From Chloroflexota bacterium (GTDB taxonomy: Bacteria; Chloroflexota; Anaerolineae; UBA1429), in assembly GCA_014360745.1 (NCBI GenBank), contig JACIWY010000239.1, positions 1-6,067 of the forward strand: a DNA stretch of 6,067 nucleotides, given 5' to 3'. Below are positions 1-5,054 of this stretch, piece by piece. The translations under genes were made by a program, and so were the position numbers. The notes under the pieces are model-generated. The model did no database searches, was not told the DNA's origin, and was given only the letters and a program-made list of their open reading frames with translations. How positions within the stretch are numbered: position 1 is the stretch's first letter; the number at the start of each line of letters is the position of its first letter.

Positions 1-628
1 ACACGCGTGGGGAAAACCGCGAGCGAGGCCAAGAAGGTCTTTCGCAAAACGGTTCACCCCCACACGCGTGGGGAAAACGCCCCATGAGCATAGAGGAGAA
101 GGTCGAGGTGCGGTTCACCCCCACACGCGTGGGGAAAACGGAGACCACGGCAAAAATGGATGAGCTTATGGCGGTTCACCCCCACACGCGTGGGGAAAAC
201 GCGTCATGCGTGTAGAGTTCACCGGCGCGCATCGGTTCACCCCCACACGCGTGGGGAAAACGCTGGCGAGAGGTCGGCTGCGGCATGGCAAAACCGGTTC
301 ACCCCCACACGCGTGGGGAAAACGGTTGCTAATGGCGATGAACCTGTAAAGGAATCGGTTCACCCCCACACGCGTGGGGAAAACGAGGCAAGGCGAGGTG
401 TTGAGGCGTGGCCTGGCGGTTCACCCCCACACGCGTGGGGAAAACCATAAAGAGCGCATCTGGTTCAGCCCGCATTGCGGTTCACCCCCACACGCGTGGG
501 GAAAACACAGCCATGGCGACACCAGGTGCTGGGATTGTCGGTTCACCCCCACACGCGTGGGGAAAACTTGCAGCGTTTGCGCTAGTGGTTGCAAGCTGTC
601 GGTTCACCCCCACACGCGTGGGGAAAAC
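1..628 (-). CRISPR. Type I-E CRISPR array (10 full repeats, 10 spacers, continues past window start)
   Basis: Ten identical 29-nt repeats occupy 50-78, 111-139, 172-200, 233-261, 295-323, 356-384, 417-445, 478-506, 539-567 and 600-628. An eleventh is cut by the window edge at 1-17. The spacers are 18-49, 79-110, 140-171, 201-232, 262-294, 324-355, 385-416, 446-477, 507-538 and 568-599; all are 32 nt except 262-294, which is 33 nt. Read on the minus strand the repeat starts GTTTTCCCC and ends GTGAACCG, the form of known I-E repeats such as those of Thermus. Repeat bases 6-11 (CCCCAC) pair with 16-21 (GTGGGG) around a GCGT loop. Cas6e cleavage at the 3' base of that stem would leave the 8-nt GUGAACCG handle and crRNAs of about 61 nt. 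Minus-strand transcription is inferred from this fold and from the adjacent cas operon. No degenerate terminal repeat is seen, so the old (trailer) end lies outside the window. Confidence 0.99.
600..628 (-). repeat. Leader-proximal CRISPR repeat
   Basis: This is the first repeat of the array in transcription order, directly after the leader, and so the expected site of new spacer integration by Cas1-Cas2. It is identical to the other nine full repeats. The expected Cas6e cut falls between bases 608 and 607, 3' of the CCCCAC/GTGGGG stem. The core CACGCGTG is a perfect 8-bp palindrome, so the DNA can also form a small cruciform. The spacer next to it (568-599) would be the most recently acquired. 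Confidence 0.93.
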
Positions 629-686
629 CCTTCGCGACGACACCTGCATGACATAGTAGTTCTACAGAGAATCTTGCAGAAGGGGA
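629..686 (-). promoter_or_regulatory. CRISPR leader (short)
   Basis: This 58-bp stretch lies between the cas2 stop codon (689-687) and the first repeat, so it is the array leader by position and polarity. It contains no gene. On the minus strand TACTAT (658-653) matches four of six bases of a sigma-70 -10 box, but I see no convincing -35 partner, so a promoter here is only a possibility. Transcription could also read through from the cas operon. A perfect 5-bp inverted pair, CTGCA (679-675) and TGCAG (648-644), flanks the AT-richer middle. I see no match to the E. coli IHF consensus. The functional leader may extend into the 3' end of cas2. Confidence 0.75.
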
Positions 687-1004
687 TCAGACGCCGCCTT
701 CCAACTCGTCGCGTTGCTGCTCCGAAGGAGATCGGGGAATCTGCACCAATTGCAGCCCATCATAATTCTTGATGCGGCGCCGTGTCGAGCCATAGGTGCG
801 AATCTCGAATCCTTGTTCGTTGTTGGTTGTCCAGATCTGCACCACTCCCCCATCTCCGGCACCCAATGTGCACTTACACCAGAGCCGATCGCGCACCATG
901 GCCGACACAGTGCCTACGAACATCCCGGGATAGGGCTCGATCAGCCAGCGGGTCAATTCACCGCGCAACGCGGGAGGCACTTTCTCCAGCGTCATTACCA
1001 GCAT
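687..1004 (-). CDS. cas2: Type I-E CRISPR adaptation protein Cas2 (Cas2e)
   Basis: Cas2e is the small ferredoxin-like dimer that bridges two Cas1 dimers in the spacer-integration complex. In I-E systems it is mainly structural. The 105-residue product has the family pattern: an N-terminal beta strand (MLVMTLEKVPPALRG), then WLIEPYPGMFVGTVSAMVRD (residues 20-39), VVQIWTTNNEQGFEIRTYG (54-72) and the DGLQLVQIP strand (82-90). The start is the ATG at 1004, placed by a GGAGG Shine-Dalgarno six bases upstream and by alignment with the usual Cas2e N-terminus. An upstream in-frame ATG would add 31 residues that lie inside cas1. The gene begins one base after the cas1 stop and ends 58 bp before the first repeat. 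The last 15 or so residues form a charged tail beyond the usual end (E. coli Cas2e is 94 aa). Confidence 0.97.
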   Translation of the reverse strand: MLVMTLEKVPPALRGELTRWLIEPYPGMFVGTVSAMVRDRLWCKCTLGAGDGGVVQIWTTNNEQGFEIRTYGSTRRRIKNYDGLQLVQIPRSPSEQQRDELEGGV

Positions 1005-1005
1005 C

Positions 1006-1935
1006 TCAATCCTCCACAATCCCTTGCCAGAGTCGTTCCCACAGTCCGGTGGGCAGCGCCGCGTCTGCGTCAACGTCGCCATCAGCGCTGTCCACATAGC
1101 GGTTCACGGTCGTCGGTAGATCGAGCAGCGCATCAATGGTGGGCAGTATACGCTTGAGTAACTGATGCTCGCGGAAGATATCGCGACATTTGAGCCGGGC
1201 CCTGGCCTCAACATCGTCCGTCGATTCCGCTACTATGCCGAACGCCAGCGGGATGGTAATCTCGGTTTTATACAGGTCGGCGATATCGTAGACAAAAGAG
1301 AGTTGCTTCCCTTGATGGATAAAACCAAGGCCTGGCGAATAGCCTCCCGAGATGATTGCCGCGTGTGCGATGCCGTTCAGGCAGGCGTTAGCCGATGAGA
1401 GCGCCCGATTGATCGGATCGGCATGAGCCCAGTTATTGCGGTCATATTTGCGGCCATGCCACTCGACGCCGTAACGCTCGGCGGCCTCGTGATAGGCATC
1501 GCGCATGCGCGCGCCTTCCATCCCGCGGATCTGGTTCAAAGATAGGTCATCGCCCAGGCGGTGGCCGAAGCGCAGTTCGTACATGCGCCAGACCACTTCT
1601 ATACGCTTGTTTGGATCGCATACAAGCTCTGCCTGTTTTATCAGGCGATAGGCCTTGCGCGTCTCGCCGGTGCCGCAGGCGTAAAAGCGCACGCCCTCCT
1701 CGCCGAGCCACATGATGGAACAACCATTATCCGCCAGGGCACGGACGGCGGCATGGGTGATAACGGTGCCCGGGCCGAGCATGAGCACCCCCAAGGCCGC
1801 CACCGGCACCGGCGTTCGTCCCTCTTTATTCCAGAGGGCAATGGCATACTCTTCCTGTTCGATGCGACAACGCTCGACATAAAGGAAACTCAGGCTGTCG
1901 CGCAGCTTGGGCAGCTCGTGTAGGTCTCTGGGCAT
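1006..1935 (-). CDS. cas1: Type I-E CRISPR integrase Cas1 (Cas1e)
   Basis: Cas1 is the metal-dependent integrase that joins prespacer 3' ends to the leader-repeat junction as a complex with Cas2. The 309-residue product has the usual I-E length. It has an N-terminal beta domain (residues 1-80; GPGTVITHAAVRALADNG at 54-71) and an alpha-helical catalytic domain. The metal ligands are Glu140 in RGMEGARMR, His207 in GFIHQGK, and Asp217/Asp220 in FVYDIADLYKTE, matching E. coli Glu141, His208, Asp218 and Asp221. The ATG at 1935 is preceded by GGAG about eight bases upstream and by an in-frame stop, so the start is well fixed. A 71-bp gap separates it from cas6e, and its TGA lies one base before the cas2 ATG, which points to coupled translation of the pair. 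No truncation or missing key residue is seen. Confidence 0.98.
   Translation of the reverse strand: MPRDLHELPKLRDSLSFLYVERCRIEQEEYAIALWNKEGRTPVPVAALGVLMLGPGTVITHAAVRALADNGCSIMWLGEEGVRFYACGTGETRKAYRLIKQAELVCDPNKRIEVVWRMYELRFGHRLGDDLSLNQIRGMEGARMRDAYHEAAERYGVEWHGRKYDRNNWAHADPINRALSSANACLNGIAHAAIISGGYSPGLGFIHQGKQLSFVYDIADLYKTEITIPLAFGIVAESTDDVEARARLKCRDIFREHQLLKRILPTIDALLDLPTTVNRYVDSADGDVDADAALPTGLWERLWQGIVED
1011..1015 (-). promoter_or_regulatory. Ribosome binding site for cas2
   Basis: GGAGG on the minus strand lies six bases before the cas2 ATG at 1004 and inside the last codons of cas1. It decides the cas2 start in favour of the 105-aa form and fits termination-reinitiation coupling between cas1 and cas2. 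Confidence 0.8.
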
Positions 1936-2006
1936 GATTCACTCCATCTTGAAACCGCTCGGCACATAGCAACGTACGCACATCTCGCCATATCGGGCAA
2001 CTTGCG
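1936..2006 (-). other. Cas6e-Cas1 intergenic gap
   Basis: These 71 bp are the only sizeable gap inside the operon and separate the effector genes from the adaptation genes. The stretch holds the cas1 ribosome binding site (GGAG just before the ATG at 1935). It also holds a 14-codon minus-strand ORF (1983-1939, MCVRCYVPSGFKME) that stops three bases before the cas1 ATG. I see no clear Shine-Dalgarno for that small ORF, no paired -35/-10 promoter and no terminator hairpin. It may be only untranslated spacer. Confidence 0.5.
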
Positions 2007-2666
2007 CTACCGTGTGGGCCGCGCCAGTGAGAGCAGGCCAAAGCCAAAAGCTTTGGCGCTGCCGATGCCATCGCGTACTGCCTGGCGGAACACCTCGGCG
2101 TCGGCCACTTGTAGCAAGCCTTCAAAACGTACGGCCAGGTGGGCCAATCGCCGTGCGCCCGCGCCGCGCCCACTATAGCTCACCTGCATCCCCTCAGGGA
2201 TGATCTGCGCCCAGAGCACGCGAAAGCCGTGTTGCTCCCCTTTACGCTCTAGCCAGGCACGCTGCTCTTCCTCTTTGGCCAACCCCAAGCGCACGCCATT
2301 TACAGGCAGCTCCTTGCTATCTCGGTGGCTTTTCTTTTTGACCGTAGGGTTGGCCCGCAGGCGGAAGGCCAATACTTGGCCGCTCATAAGGGGCAGATGG
2401 ACTTCTTTGACTTCTGGCGCCGTGCCTGGTAGAAGGTAGCCTGGCTCCCTCTGCACGTGCGACCAATCAGGCGCGTATTGCGACTGCACAAGCAAGGCCA
2501 ATTGGCCGCTCCTCGCGTCTGTATCCACGCGAAAGAGCACGCGCTCATCGGGCGGCAATATCGCGGGGAAGGCGGCCATTACGGTGCGGTGCAACTCATA
2601 GGGCCGCGCCAGTTCGCTCTGCACACGGCGATGACGAGGGTTCAACTTCAGGCGGGAGAGGTACAT
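2007..2666 (-). CDS. cas6e: CRISPR pre-crRNA endoribonuclease Cas6e (Cse3/CasE)
   Basis: Cas6e binds the repeat hairpin of the array transcript, cuts at the 3' base of the stem and stays on the crRNA 3' end as a Cascade subunit. The 219-residue protein has the expected length and two RAMP (ferredoxin-like) halves. Tyr23 and His26 in ARPYELHRTV coincide with the catalytic pair of Thermus thermophilus Cse3. A basic stretch lies at residues 102-115 (RLRANPTVKKKSHR). The glycine-rich loop typical of RAMPs is near the C-terminus (DGIGSAKAFGFGLLSL, 199-214). The ATG at 2666 sits six bases after a strong GAGGAGGT. Its first 19 bases overlap the end of cas5, so translation is probably coupled. The substrate is the CCCCAC/GTGGGG hairpin of the adjoining array. 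Confidence 0.97.
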   Translation of the reverse strand: MYLSRLKLNPRHRRVQSELARPYELHRTVMAAFPAILPPDERVLFRVDTDARSGQLALLVQSQYAPDWSHVQREPGYLLPGTAPEVKEVHLPLMSGQVLAFRLRANPTVKKKSHRDSKELPVNGVRLGLAKEEEQRAWLERKGEQHGFRVLWAQIIPEGMQVSYSGRGAGARRLAHLAVRFEGLLQVADAEVFRQAVRDGIGSAKAFGFGLLSLARPTR

Positions 2667-3358
2667 AGGTCGACCTCCTCAAGAAAAATGGACGGTGCGT
2701 CGCAATAGCAGGTTCTGGTGCGTCGCGGCGCAAAACGCCGTTCGGCAAAGGAGAGAGGCTGGTCGGGCCGCACCTGTGGACCCTCAGGATCCTCGAGGAC
2801 CAGGCGCAGGCGCGACGGGCGTCTCTCCGGCCGGAACCATTTGGGCCTCAACCAGGGATAGCCGCGCAACGCCTGCTCCAGCGACTCGTTTGGGCGCAGG
2901 CCATTACACAGCCAGACGGGCTCACCCGGCACGCAGGCCTTGCGCCCCAGGTAGAGCCCCCAGACGGGATCACGCAAGGCAGCGTGCAATTCTTGAAGAA
3001 GGGCGATATCCTCGCCCTCTAACCCCACGAGAAAACGGGCGCCCATGAGATAGTAACGGTTGCCGGGGATGACGTTGTCGCGCTCGATGGTGCCTCTGGC
3101 ATTGAGATAGCCACCCACGCCGGCGACGTGATAGTCACGCAGGACGACGCCCTCAACGTCGGCGCGTACACCCAAGCGTAGCCGGGCCAGCTCCTCGACG
3201 GGATGGCCTCTGGGCCAACCCTTGGCGGCCATCAACAAACCGATGACGCCGCTCTTGGAGGGTTCGCGGCCCGTGTCACGCACCGAGAAACGGCTTTCGA
3301 CGCCCCAAGCTTGGAGCGGGCCGCTCAGACGCAAAAGCAAAACGTGGTGTTCGCTCAC
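2648..3358 (-). CDS. cas5e: Type I-E Cascade subunit Cas5 (Cas5e/CasD)
   Basis: Cas5e is the RAMP subunit that caps the Cas7 filament and holds the 5' handle of the crRNA next to Cas8e. The 236-residue product shows the conserved N-terminal RLSGPLQAWG (residues 10-19), the EPSKSGVIGLL block (32-42) and LYLGRKACVPGEPV (135-148). The start is a GTG at 3358. It is supported by a near-perfect Shine-Dalgarno (GGGGGGTGA) spanning the cas7 stop and by the fact that the first downstream in-frame ATG (residue 43) would remove the conserved N-terminus. The gene starts four bases after the cas7 stop and overlaps cas6e by 19 bases. In I-E systems Cas5 is not the processing nuclease; Cas6e does that. Confidence 0.97.
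   Translation of the reverse strand: MSEHHVLLLRLSGPLQAWGVESRFSVRDTGREPSKSGVIGLLMAAKGWPRGHPVEELARLRLGVRADVEGVVLRDYHVAGVGGYLNARGTIERDNVIPGNRYYLMGARFLVGLEGEDIALLQELHAALRDPVWGLYLGRKACVPGEPVWLCNGLRPNESLEQALRGYPWLRPKWFRPERRPSRLRLVLEDPEGPQVRPDQPLSFAERRFAPRRTRTCYCDAPSIFLEEVDLCTSPA
2673..2680 (-). promoter_or_regulatory. Ribosome binding site for cas6e
   Basis: GAGGAGGT on the minus strand, six bases before the cas6e ATG, is embedded in the cas5 coding sequence. It is identical to the site before cas11 (5067-5060) and fixes the cas6e start inside cas5. Confidence 0.8.
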
Positions 3359-3362
3359 GGGA

Positions 3363-3371
3363 TCACCCCCC
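3363..3371 (-). promoter_or_regulatory. Ribosome binding site for cas5 (supports GTG start)
   Basis: GGGGGGTGA on the minus strand matches the AGGAGGTGA consensus at seven of nine bases and ends four bases before the GTG at 3358. It includes the cas7 stop codon, so terminating ribosomes would be placed at the cas5 start. Confidence 0.7.
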
Positions 3372-4517
3372 GTTCTGCAATGCGTTCAGTACAGCCTGGC
3401 GCCAGGCGGCTTCGCCCGTCACTGTGTGAGCCGCCAGGTGCTTTAATTCCACATCGCCCACGCCGCAGCGCAGCACACTTACGCTGAGTAGAGTCTCCTG
3501 GCCATAGGTTGCGCAAAGCTCACCCCAGTAGCCATCCAGCCTTTTCAGCGACGGCGCTACATAGCCACTGTCGCCCTCGGCGCGCACTGGCTGCTCAAAG
3601 GCGTTAGCCAGATTCCAAGCCATGCCATCCTTGCGCACCACGGCCAGCGCTAGGCTGGGCGGGTTGTAGGCGGCGTGGCTGTTCTGCTTGCCGCTGGGCA
3701 CGGCGCGCAGGCTGGCCTGCAGGAAGCCGTCCACGGTCTTGAGCGCCAGTTCGGCGGCGTCCTTGTCTCCGCCGAGGTTCTTGACGAGCTGCTCCCAGTC
3801 AATGCGAGCGTAGCGATAGTAGCAAGCGCTGTCATAACCCTGGACGCCCATCATGCCGGCGCCGGGCTCGTCGCGCCCCAGCAAGTCGTCCACGGCGGTG
3901 TAAAAGTCCATCTCCATGGCCACTCGGTGAGTGGAGAGGGCGTGGGCCACCTGGCAGGCGGCGTTGAGGTTGAGTTCGGGCTTTTCGGCCAGCATGCGCC
4001 CGAAAAGGGCAATATCCGGCGCGCTGGTGACCTCTTTGTGTTGTTTGGTAAGGTCCTTGGCCAGTTGAGCAGTGGCCGTCTCCGCTGCCTTGTCTCCTGT
4101 CGTTAGCTTGTCCCAGTTCTCGCACAGCGCCTCGGCGATGGTTTGCAGCTCGCCCTCGGCCACATAGAGCAGGACCACGGTCTGTGTCTCCTTGTTGGCT
4201 CCTGTGGTCTTGGAGTCGAACTTGCTGGCGTACTTTTCGACAAAGGCCGCCGCCACCGCCTCGGCCTGCTCAGGAGATTTGCCCGCCGTTTCCAGTTTGT
4301 CGCGCAACAGTTTGACCATGCGCTTGGTGCGCTGCCCCAGGGGAACCCGCGTGGCTGCGGCAAAGGACGGATCGGTGCGCATGGCCCTCTTGAGGCACTG
4401 CGAGGAGATGCGCGCCCGGCGGGCGCCGCCGAACTCGCAATCCTTAGGGCTGCCGGTGTCGTCGCGGTTGAGGTTCGAAGGCGCAAAGCTCTGCAGCAGA
4501 TGGATTTCGACGAACAT
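3363..4517 (-). CDS. cas7e: Type I-E Cascade backbone subunit Cas7 (Cse4/CasC)
   Basis: Cas7e forms the six-subunit helical backbone that coats the crRNA spacer and kinks the guide at every sixth base. The 384-residue product carries the family signatures in order: LLQSFAPSNLNRDDTGSPKDCEFGG (residues 7-31, split around LNRDDTG), RARISSQCLKRAMR (34-47), DIALFGRM (158-165), AHALSTHR (181-188), GAGMMGVQGYDSACYYRY (209-226) and LRAVPSGKQNSHAAYN (260-275). The middle region (about residues 60-155) is the variable thumb/insert part and is rich in Lys, Glu and Ala. The length is slightly above the usual 340-370. The ATG at 4517 follows AAGGAG by nine bases and begins the conserved MFVEIHLLQ. It lies six bases after the cas11 stop and four before the cas5 start. 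Confidence 0.98.
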   Translation of the reverse strand: MFVEIHLLQSFAPSNLNRDDTGSPKDCEFGGARRARISSQCLKRAMRTDPSFAAATRVPLGQRTKRMVKLLRDKLETAGKSPEQAEAVAAAFVEKYASKFDSKTTGANKETQTVVLLYVAEGELQTIAEALCENWDKLTTGDKAAETATAQLAKDLTKQHKEVTSAPDIALFGRMLAEKPELNLNAACQVAHALSTHRVAMEMDFYTAVDDLLGRDEPGAGMMGVQGYDSACYYRYARIDWEQLVKNLGGDKDAAELALKTVDGFLQASLRAVPSGKQNSHAAYNPPSLALAVVRKDGMAWNLANAFEQPVRAEGDSGYVAPSLKRLDGYWGELCATYGQETLLSVSVLRCGVGDVELKHLAAHTVTGEAAWRQAVLNALQNGG

Positions 4518-4523
4518 GGTGTG

Positions 4524-5054
4524 CTACTCCTTTTCCTTTACTTGTTCTGTCTCTGGCGCACGCCCCCAATAGGCGCGCGCCCATTCTCGTTGCACGCGGT
4601 GCGCGGGGTGGCCCCAGTTCTGGATGTCCTGGAAAAGCTGGTGCCAATCCACCGGCACCTCTTTGGAGCGCAGAAAGCCGATGGCCTGCCGCAAATAGTC
4701 AGGCAGGTCGTCGGGGTGAACGGACAGCAGGGCGGTGAAGCGCCGCTCGACGGCCGAGACGCGCTCGTCGGCGGCACTGCCACCTTCCTTGGCCTCGGCC
4801 AGGCGAAAGCTGGCGCCGAGGTTGCCGGCGCCCCCTGGATCGGGGTGCAGGGCAAAGAGCGCCGCCACCAGATAGTAGGCGGCCTCCTGCCAGGGGCGGG
4901 CGTCGACAGGCAGCCAGGGTACCACGTAAGGGTACATGGCGGGCACCGTGCCGGGCGGCTGGCCGAGACCACGGCGCAGGGCAGCCAGCGCGCCGCGGTC
5001 CTCCTTGCTGGCCAAGTTGTGTAGATAGGCGATGAACGGATGGGGTTCAGGCAT
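4524..5054 (-). CDS. cse2: Type I-E Cascade small subunit Cas11 (Cse2/CasB)
   Basis: Cse2 is the all-helical small subunit, normally present as a dimer along the inner face of Cascade, where it steadies the displaced non-target strand and the R-loop. The 176-residue product has the family pattern: KEDRGALAALRRGLGQPPGT (residues 17-36), the helix YYLVAALFALHP (60-71), NLGASFRLA (78-86), ERRFTALL (103-110), LRQAIGFLRS (121-130) and the C-terminal VDWHQLFQDIQNW...VQREWARAYW (135-163). The ATG at 5054 is five bases after a GAGGAGGT Shine-Dalgarno and overlaps the end of cas8e by eight bases. The coding region is very GC-rich in its centre. The last residues are charged (EQVKEKE) and encode the cas7 ribosome binding site. 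Confidence 0.96.
   Translation of the reverse strand: MPEPHPFIAYLHNLASKEDRGALAALRRGLGQPPGTVPAMYPYVVPWLPVDARPWQEAAYYLVAALFALHPDPGGAGNLGASFRLAEAKEGGSAADERVSAVERRFTALLSVHPDDLPDYLRQAIGFLRSKEVPVDWHQLFQDIQNWGHPAHRVQREWARAYWGRAPETEQVKEKE

Noticed and set aside
201..232. GTTCACC inside a spacer, identical to seven bases of the repeat
   Set aside because: Seven bases is too short to mean anything in a set of ten GC-rich spacers.
1..628. Array transcribed on the plus strand
   Set aside because: The minus-strand repeat gives the standard I-E handle GUGAACCG after the CCCCAC/GTGGGG stem, and the cas2-proximal side holds the leader. The plus strand would give an atypical handle and a leader outside the cas side.
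662..690. Possible degenerate repeat one spacer length beyond the last repeat, sharing GGGGA in register with a 33-nt interval
   Set aside because: Only about 10 of 29 positions match, close to chance, and the stretch overlaps the cas2 stop codon at the leader end, where degenerate repeats are not expected.
160..772. Plus-strand ORFs through the array with repeated VHPHTRGEN, RFTPTRVGKT and SPPHAWGK segments, and a minus-strand ORF with RFPHACGGEP (166-369)
   Set aside because: These are translations of the repeat in its different frames. Such peptides are well-known false gene calls from CRISPR arrays.
714..1157. Plus-strand ORF of 147 aa opposite cas2 and cas1
   Set aside because: It is antisense to conserved adaptation genes and has no recognisable motif or ribosome binding site.
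4143..5024. Long plus-strand ORF of 293 aa
   Set aside because: It runs antisense to cas7 and cse2, which have clear family motifs, ribosome sites and coupled starts. High GC content makes long shadow ORFs common, and its product resembles no family I recognise.
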